Assembly (NCBI GenBank): GCA_021199975.1
Contig: JAJQHF010000049.1
Location: 1-6,645 of the forward strand
DNA from: Candidatus Gastranaerophilales bacterium
GTDB taxonomy: Bacteria > Cyanobacteriota > Vampirovibrionia > Gastranaerophilales > Gastranaerophilaceae
DNA: 6,645 nucleotides
Reading direction: 5' to 3'
Positions 1-4,060 of the stretch are shown in pieces. How positions within the stretch are numbered: the stretch's first letter is position 1; the number at the start of each line of letters is the position of its first letter. The notes beneath the pieces were generated by a model that saw only the letters and a list, made by a program, of their open reading frames with translations, did not search any database and had not been told where the DNA came from. Both the position numbers and the translations under genes were made by a program.

Positions 1-14
1 TAATTATATAGTGC

Positions 15-32
15 AATGTAAATCTTTACATT
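15..32. promoter_or_regulatory. Perfect 8-bp inverted repeat, possible operator
   Basis: The arms AATGTAAA (15-22) and TTTACATT (25-32) are perfect reverse complements separated by only TC. A 2-nt spacer is too short for an RNA hairpin, so a site for a dimeric DNA-binding protein is the more natural reading. The right arm contains TTTACA (25-30), a plausible -35 hexamer, with the TATA-rich tract 44-53 as a weak -10 candidate. A repressor bound here would block transcription of the small exported-protein gene that starts at 85. I do not recognise the half-site as that of a specific regulator. In AT-rich DNA a dyad of this size could be chance. Confidence 0.35.
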
Positions 33-84
33 ATCCTTCAAAATATATATAGGCGGCTATTCTTATTATGTGAAGGAGTGGAAT

Positions 85-393
85 ATGAAAAAAAATTTAA
101 TTACGTTTATATTATCAGTCATTATTTTGAATGGTTCTTTGTGTGCTTTTGCGGATTGTTTTACGGGATTTGCATGTTCAATTAAGGATTTGGAACAAAA
201 TCAAATTATCCAAAATAAATCTAATCCGGTACCGCTTTCCAATGCTGACTTCTCGATGTCTATAGAAGGCTCAAAATATATTCAAATCATTAATAATTAT
301 TTTGATAAAAGAATTAATGAAAATTTATTTTTTAAAAACAACAATAATAGTTTAAGCTACAATGATTTATTCATTTTTAACACGATTGTTTAA
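85..393 (+). CDS. Small Sec-exported protein of unknown function (102 aa)
   Basis: I do not recognise the family. The first 23 residues form a classical signal peptide: basic MKKN start, hydrophobic core at residues 5-15, and a small-residue AFA site at 21-23, so cleavage before Asp24 is likely. The Cys at 20 is not in a good lipobox, so a lipoprotein is less likely. The mature part is about 79 residues, with Cys25 and Cys31 near its new N-terminus (a possible disulfide), then a polar Asn/Ser/Lys-rich tail with no visible domain. The ATG at 85 is chosen because GGAG at 75-78 lies 6 nt upstream; the in-frame GTG at 70 would place that Shine-Dalgarno inside the gene and put charged residues before the signal peptide. 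The 3' end overlaps the convergent phosphohexomutase gene by 17 bp. Probable location is periplasm or outside the cell. Function is unknown, and it could be a truncated member of a longer family. Confidence 0.6.
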   Translation: MKKNLITFILSVIILNGSLCAFADCFTGFACSIKDLEQNQIIQNKSNPVPLSNADFSMSIEGSKYIQIINNYFDKRINENLFFKNNNNSLSYNDLFIFNTIV

Positions 394-1756
394 CAAGATA
401 TATTAACTCTTTTATTTTTTCTTCCTTGTCCGATTCAAAATATATTCTTAAAAGCGGTTCTGTACCGCTTTTTCTTATTAAAATATTACTTCCTTCTTCC
501 AAATATAATTTTAACCCGTCAAGTGTACTCGTTCTGACTATTTTATATTTGCCTATCTTATCAAAATTTATAAACTGATTAATTATTTTATCTTGAGCTT
601 CACTTGAATTAAGCTGTAAATCTACTCTTTCATTAATAAATTTTCGATTTAATTCTTTTAAAAATTCATCATACATTTCGTACAATTTTTTATTTGAATA
701 AGCCAGCATTTCCATAATCAATAAATTGGCAATAATGCCGTCTTTTTCGGGGATATGACCTTTTATGCTTAATCCTCCCGATTCTTCGCCCGCAATTATT
801 ACATCTTGGGTTCTCATTGCTTTGCCGAGCCATTTAAAGCCAACCGGTGTTTCAATTACTTCAATATTGTTTTTTTGAGCATATAAATCTAACATAGAAC
901 TTGCGCCTGCCGTTTTTGCCAATTTTCCGGTATAATTTTTATTTTTAACAAGATGTTTTAAAAGCATTGCAATAATATCATTAGGACTTATAAAACAGCC
1001 ATTTTCATCAAAAACACCGAATCTGTCGCCGTCTCCGTCATTGCTTAGCCCTATCAAACCATTTTCTATGCATAATGATTTTAATTCCGGCAAATATTTT
1101 TCTTTTGGGTCGGGCATGTGACCTCCGAAATTAATATCACGTTCCATATTTAAATAATTACACGGGATTTCATGTTTTTTTAAAATATTTTTAAATGTAT
1201 GCGCCGCCGCACCGTGGTGTCCGTCATAGTTTATTTGTATTTTGCTGTTTTTTATTTTTTCTGTGTCTATAATTTGTTCTATTTGGTTTATATATTCTTC
1301 ACCAAAAAAAACTTTATGATATTTTTTTTGTTCTCTCTTTTTTGAAAATTTATCTTCAAGTTTTTCAACAATTTCTTTTATCATATAGTCTTCAGCAGGC
1401 CCGCCGTAGGGCGGTATAAATTTAATTCCTAAATACTCGGGCGGATTATGTGATGCGGTAAACATTATTGCATATGCTTGTTTTTTTAATGCGGTATATG
1501 CCAAAATCGGAGTGGCAATAATATTTGAACTCAGTTCTACATCAAAACCAAATTCTGCCAGCTTTTCAGCACTGTATTGAGCAAATTCATCAGCTTTATT
1601 TCTCGGGTCATAGCCTATAATAATTTTTTTTTCGTAATTTGATTTTTTATAAATATATAAGGCTATTGCATTTATAACTTTATCTGTATTTTCAAAAGTA
1701 AAATCTTTGTCTAAAATTGCACGCCATCCATCAGTTCCGAAGTTTATTTTTGACAT
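377..1756 (-). CDS. Phosphoglucomutase/phosphomannomutase family protein (alpha-D-phosphohexomutase)
   Basis: This cytoplasmic enzyme interconverts hexose 1-phosphate and hexose 6-phosphate through a phosphoserine intermediate, feeding glycogen, nucleotide-sugar and envelope polysaccharide synthesis. All four family landmarks are present in order: N-terminal FGTDGWR (6-12), the catalytic loop TASHNP (100-105) with Ser102 as the phosphorylated residue, the metal-binding DGDGDR loop (240-245, ligands Asp240, Asp242, Asp244), the sugar-recognition loop GEESGG (323-328) followed by HIPEKDG (334-340), and the C-terminal phosphate-binding RKSGTEP (428-434). At 459 residues it is full length for the bacterial family. 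GEESGG followed by EKDG looks more like phosphoglucomutase than GlmM (which usually has GE-SGH), but glucose versus mannose specificity cannot be settled from motifs. The ATG at 1756 is supported by GGA at 1764-1766, 7 nt upstream. It is divergent from pheA and probably monocistronic. Confidence 0.95.
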   Translation of the reverse strand: MSKINFGTDGWRAILDKDFTFENTDKVINAIALYIYKKSNYEKKIIIGYDPRNKADEFAQYSAEKLAEFGFDVELSSNIIATPILAYTALKKQAYAIMFTASHNPPEYLGIKFIPPYGGPAEDYMIKEIVEKLEDKFSKKREQKKYHKVFFGEEYINQIEQIIDTEKIKNSKIQINYDGHHGAAAHTFKNILKKHEIPCNYLNMERDINFGGHMPDPKEKYLPELKSLCIENGLIGLSNDGDGDRFGVFDENGCFISPNDIIAMLLKHLVKNKNYTGKLAKTAGASSMLDLYAQKNNIEVIETPVGFKWLGKAMRTQDVIIAGEESGGLSIKGHIPEKDGIIANLLIMEMLAYSNKKLYEMYDEFLKELNRKFINERVDLQLNSSEAQDKIINQFINFDKIGKYKIVRTSTLDGLKLYLEEGSNILIRKSGTEPLLRIYFESDKEEKIKELIYLVKQSC

Positions 1757-1820
1757 TTTATAATCCTTTTTTTAATTTTTTGTGTAAAATAATTTTATAT
1801 AATAATTAAAGGTTTAGCAA
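1757..1820. promoter_or_regulatory. Divergent promoter region between the phosphohexomutase gene and pheA
   Basis: This 64-bp spacer must carry the 5' signals of both genes unless transcription enters from outside. Visible signals are the minus-strand ribosome site AAAGGA (just above 1764) for the phosphohexomutase, and TAAAGG at 1807-1812, 8 nt before the pheA ATG. TAAAAT (1785-1790) and TATAAT (1798-1803) are plus-strand -10 candidates. The latter would leave a leader of only about a dozen bases, and neither has a convincing -35 at the right distance. There is no room for an attenuator or riboswitch, so phenylalanine control of pheA probably acts on the protein. Confidence 0.4.
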
Positions 1821-2675
1821 ATGCAGGAAAATTTTGTTGAGAATATATACTATTTAGGTCCTGACGGCTCTAATGCTTATAATGCAATGCTTAAATTCTT
1901 GTCCTGCTGTAATATCAGTGCAAAGAATACAGTCGCACAGAAAACAATAAAATCAGCCCTTGAAGCTTTAAAAAAAGATTATTCTTCTTTCTGTGTCCTT
2001 CCAATTGAAAATTCCATAGAAGGTATTGTAAGAGAAACAATAGATAATCTGTTAAAATATAATGATACAACTTTGCAAATTTTAGGAGAAATAACACTTC
2101 CCATAAAGCATATGCTTATTTCTAAATCAAAAGATAAAAATAAGATAACAAAAATTATTTCACACCCTCAAGCGCTTGCTCAATGCAGTAATTATTTATA
2201 TAAAAATTATAATAATGCTGAATTAAAAGAAGTTTCATCTACAAGTTATGCCGCACAGAAAGTTTCATTAAGTGATGATGAAAATATAGCAGCTATTGCA
2301 AATGAAACTTGTGCGCAATTATTTAATTTAAATATATTAGAAACTGATATTAATGATGAAAAAGATAATAAAACAAGATTTTATATACTCGGAAGAAATT
2401 CTTTATCCTCTGATACCGAAGGCAAAACTGCAATAACTCTTTCCACAAAAAATCATCCCGGAGCATTATGCAGTGTACTGGAAATTTTTTCAAAGCATAA
2501 TATTAATTTAACATATCTTGATTCTCGACCATCTAAAAAAAAGCTTGGAGAATATCTTTTTTTTATGGAATTAGACGGAATGAGAGAGGATTTTAGAATA
2601 AGAACCGCCTTGGAAGAACTAATGATTTATGTGGATTTTATAAGAGTTTTAGGTTCATTTAAAATTTGCAGTTAA
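1821..2675 (+). CDS. pheA: Prephenate dehydratase with C-terminal ACT domain
   Basis: This is a monofunctional prephenate dehydratase, which decarboxylates and dehydrates prephenate to phenylpyruvate, the committed step to phenylalanine. The catalytic domain spans about residues 8-190: LGPDGSNAY (12-20, where most members have GP-GTF/Y), PIENSIEG (61-68), the SHPQALAQC segment (114-122), TSYAAQKV (141-148), and the signature KTRF (184-187), whose Thr185 is the conserved catalytic threonine. Residues about 204-280 form an ACT domain with the family's phenylalanine-binding signatures HPGAL (212-216) and DSRP (234-237, usually ESRP), so feedback inhibition by phenylalanine is expected. At 284 residues it has the usual length for the PDT-ACT form, without a chorismate mutase domain. 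The start is supported by TAAAGG 8 nt upstream. The gene stands alone, with no other aromatic biosynthesis gene beside it, and ends directly in a hairpin terminator. Confidence 0.95.
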   Translation: MQENFVENIYYLGPDGSNAYNAMLKFLSCCNISAKNTVAQKTIKSALEALKKDYSSFCVLPIENSIEGIVRETIDNLLKYNDTTLQILGEITLPIKHMLISKSKDKNKITKIISHPQALAQCSNYLYKNYNNAELKEVSSTSYAAQKVSLSDDENIAAIANETCAQLFNLNILETDINDEKDNKTRFYILGRNSLSSDTEGKTAITLSTKNHPGALCSVLEIFSKHNINLTYLDSRPSKKKLGEYLFFMELDGMREDFRIRTALEELMIYVDFIRVLGSFKICS

Positions 2676-2706
2676 AAAGAGGATGGATAAAAAATCCTCC
2701 TCTTTT
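2675..2706. terminator. Bidirectional intrinsic terminator
   Basis: The arms AAAAGAGGA (2675-2683) and TCCTCTTTT (2698-2706) pair perfectly, and inside them GGAT (2685-2688) pairs with ATCC (2694-2697) around an A5 loop, with one bulged T at 2684. This gives a 13-bp stem. It begins on the last base of the pheA stop codon. The outer A4/T4 supply a U-tract in both directions, so it should end both pheA and the convergent minus-strand gene 2772-3170. Confidence 0.85.
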
Positions 2707-2771
2707 AATTTATTAAGTTTAATTTGTTATTGTGATTTTCGATTGCTAGAACATTTGAAAATTTTTAATAA

Positions 2772-3170
2772 TTATTTTACAAAATTATTAAATGTTTCAG
2801 CGGCTTTTTCGCTTGCTTTTGCTTTATCAGGGTTAAATTTTGCTTTATTAACTATTCCTTCTGCGAAATCAGCAACTTTTTCTCCAAATCCACTAATTTT
2901 ATCAGTTATGGTAGATATTTTAGGATTGTTTTTTGCATTATCTTTTAACTTTGCACCTTTATTGAGAATGAAATCGGCAGGTTTTTTTAATCCGGCTTTT
3001 AAACCTTCTAAAACCTTATTTCCTCCTTCTTTCGGATTTAATTTACCTGTTTTTGCCATATATAATACAGCACCTGTTGCGGCTGCGGCTGTTGTTAACT
3101 TAGCTGCTGTTTTTCCTGCTTTTCTTACAGGATTATATGATTGTGCTGCATCTACTCTTCTGATTGCCAT
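2772..3170 (-). CDS. Small basic protein with a hydrophobic helix and AKTGKL motif (132 aa), function unknown
   Basis: I do not recognise a named family. The protein has no signal peptide. After a short basic N-terminus comes NPVRKA (13-18), an Ala-rich hydrophobic helix (about 22-39), then AKTGKL (39-44) and a long Lys/Ala-rich amphipathic tail with many charged residues and no cysteine. The same PVRKA - helix - AKTGKL core occurs in the neighbouring gene 3483-3836, so the two are paralogues. The helix may be a membrane anchor with a basic tail, though its Ala content makes it weak. The ATG at 3170 is preferred over in-frame starts further upstream because AGGAG (3178-3182, read on the minus strand) lies 7 nt before it. 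The extra upstream residues would come from AT-rich intergenic DNA with no ribosome site. A plus-strand open frame over the same region is a shadow. The transcript runs into the terminator at 2675-2706. Confidence 0.75.
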   Translation of the reverse strand: MAIRRVDAAQSYNPVRKAGKTAAKLTTAAAATGAVLYMAKTGKLNPKEGGNKVLEGLKAGLKKPADFILNKGAKLKDNAKNNPKISTITDKISGFGEKVADFAEGIVNKAKFNPDKAKASEKAAETFNNFVK

Positions 3171-3243
3171 TTTTTTGCTCCTAAAACTAATACTTCTGTC
3201 GGCATAAAATACCAAAATAAAATTTTTTGCTATTTTTTTGCGA

Positions 3244-3265
3244 ATTGTAAATAAAAAATTACAAT
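3244..3265. repeat. Inverted repeat ATTGTAA-N8-TTACAAT upstream of the 132-aa gene
   Basis: ATTGTAA (3244-3250) and TTACAAT (3259-3265) are exact reverse complements separated by 8 bp. They sit 74-95 bp upstream of the start codon of the minus-strand gene at 2772-3170. Further copies of TTACAA occur at 3275-3280 and TTACAAT at 3314-3320. The placement fits a promoter or operator zone, but in such AT-rich sequence chance is a real alternative. I could not place a convincing -35/-10 pair here. Confidence 0.3.
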
Positions 3266-3341
3266 ATAATTTTATTACAAACATTATGTCATGCAAAAGG
3301 AATTCAAATTTTGTTACAATCTGACACTTGATTAAAAACCT

Positions 3342-3369
3342 AAGAGGAACTCCTGCAGGAGTTCCTCTT
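3342..3369. terminator. Perfect 28-bp palindrome, probable terminator for the 117-aa gene
   Basis: The sequence is its own reverse complement: two 12-bp arms (AAGAGGAACTCC / GGAGTTCCTCTT) around TGCA. As RNA this is a very stable hairpin on either strand. On the minus strand it is followed by AGG and five T's, so it can serve as an intrinsic terminator for the gene at 3483-3836, leaving a 3' UTR of about 140 nt. On the plus strand the following T-run is poor (TAAGATAATTA). Confidence 0.65.
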
Positions 3370-3383
3370 TAAGATAATTATTT

Positions 3384-3477
3384 TTAGATTTTCCGGCTAT
3401 AAGAATCTAATTTGTGCCGCATTTTAACTATGGAGGGAGTCTAGGCGGCATAATGCTCATTTTTTATCGGTTAAAAT
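3384..3477 (+). ncRNA. Possible structured RNA: two hairpins and a potential pseudoknot
   Basis: This is the non-coding part of the 312-bp gap between the two paralogous genes. Read on the plus strand, TTAGATTTT (3384-3392) can pair with AAGAATCTAA at 3402-3410 (one G-U). TTGTGCCGC (3412-3420) pairs with GCGGCATAA (3445-3453; 9 bp, one G-U) and is followed by T6 at 3460-3465. ATTTTAAC (3421-3428), in the loop of that helix, is an exact complement of GTTAAAAT (3470-3477), which would form an H-type pseudoknot. The open loop carries the purine run GGAGGGAG. On the minus strand the G-U pair becomes A-C, so the plus strand folds slightly better. No known RNA family is recognised. It may equally be only the 3' UTR of the minus-strand gene ending at 3483. 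Confidence 0.25.
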
Positions 3478-3482
3478 TTGAT

Positions 3483-3836
3483 TTATTCAACAGGAGCTTT
3501 TTGCGGGATTTTTGATATTACGGTCTTAGCTTTGTCATATATATAACTACCTGCTTTTTCTAACGGTTTTTTGATTCTATTTATGGTTTCATTTTCTCCT
3601 GCAGCCAATTTACCTGTTTTTGCTGCATAAGCAAGACCTGCCGCCACTGCACCTAATGCAATTATAACCCTTGCGGCTTTTCTTACGGGGTGTTTTTTCC
3701 CTTTGCTCTCTTTCCCTAAGCCCGATGCTGCTGATGGATTTTCAGCCGGTCTTGTAAACGATTGGGGTCTGCTGATTTTTTCTTGAAAACTTGATGATGC
3801 TGCTGTACTGGCAAAACTTACCGGACTAATATTCAT
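3483..3836 (-). CDS. Small basic protein with a transmembrane-like helix and AKTGKL motif (117 aa), paralogue of 2772-3170
   Basis: I do not recognise a named family. Order along the protein: N-terminal MNISPVSF, a Ser/Pro/Ala-rich, probably disordered stretch to about residue 48, HPVRKA (49-54), a hydrophobic helix (about 55-72) long and apolar enough to cross a membrane, AKTGKL (72-77), then a Lys-rich amphipathic tail. The core matches the neighbour at 2772-3170, and the DNA encoding AKTGKL is identical over 17 nt (3607-3623 versus 3040-3056). This copy adds the N-terminal extension and shortens the tail. There is no cleavable signal peptide; an anchored protein with a cytoplasmic basic face is one possibility. 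The ATG at 3836 is chosen because the near-perfect Shine-Dalgarno AAGGAGGT (3841-3848 on the minus strand) lies 4 nt upstream; the in-frame GTG at 3851 would swallow it. It is separated from the paralogue by 312 bp with its own terminator, so the two are probably transcribed separately. Confidence 0.75.
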   Translation of the reverse strand: MNISPVSFASTAASSSFQEKISRPQSFTRPAENPSAASGLGKESKGKKHPVRKAARVIIALGAVAAGLAYAAKTGKLAAGENETINRIKKPLEKAGSYIYDKAKTVISKIPQKAPVE

Positions 3837-4060
3837 AATTACCTCCTTCACATTGGCAAATTTATAAAACTCGTAAAAAGTAAAAATTGTTTTTTCTTAA
3901 AATATTCTTTACAAAAAGTTACATGTATTCTGCTTATTTTCCACATAAAGACCATTATTATTATACCATATTTATGCTTTAAAAAAAAGTTATATAATTT
4001 TGGAATATTTTTTTTATTATTGCCATCTTATTGTATAGGAATGTTTTGGGAGAGAATAAA
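3837..4060. promoter_or_regulatory. Divergent intergenic region with putative promoters
   Basis: This 224-bp, extremely AT-rich spacer separates the minus-strand 117-aa gene from the large plus-strand gene. On the plus strand, TATAAT at 3993-3998 is a -10 candidate without a clear -35, and would give a leader of about 55 nt. GGAG at 4049-4052, 8 nt before the ATG at 4061, is a good ribosome site. On the minus strand, AAGGAGGT at 3841-3848 serves the 117-aa gene. I see no riboswitch-like fold, and the promoter placements are weak. Confidence 0.4.

Noticed and set aside
50..57. TAGGCGGC shared with 3442-3449
   Set aside because: An 8-base match between two non-coding sites stands out only because it is GC-rich. 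The flanks do not match, so I do not treat it as a repeat family.
1915..2097. 60-codon minus-strand open frame
   Set aside because: It lies wholly inside pheA, antisense to conserved catalytic-domain motifs, and has no supporting signal.
2683..3207. 174-codon plus-strand open frame rich in Leu, Phe, Ala and Ser
   Set aside because: It is antisense to the 132-aa gene, which has a strong AGGAG site and a paralogue next door. The plus frame starts inside the terminator hairpin, and its hydrophobic composition mirrors the Lys/Ala-rich codons opposite.
3171..3296. In-frame upstream extension of the 132-aa gene by 42 codons
   Set aside because: The extension reads through AT-rich promoter-like DNA, lacks a ribosome site and does not resemble the paralogue, whereas AGGAG is well placed before the ATG at 3170.
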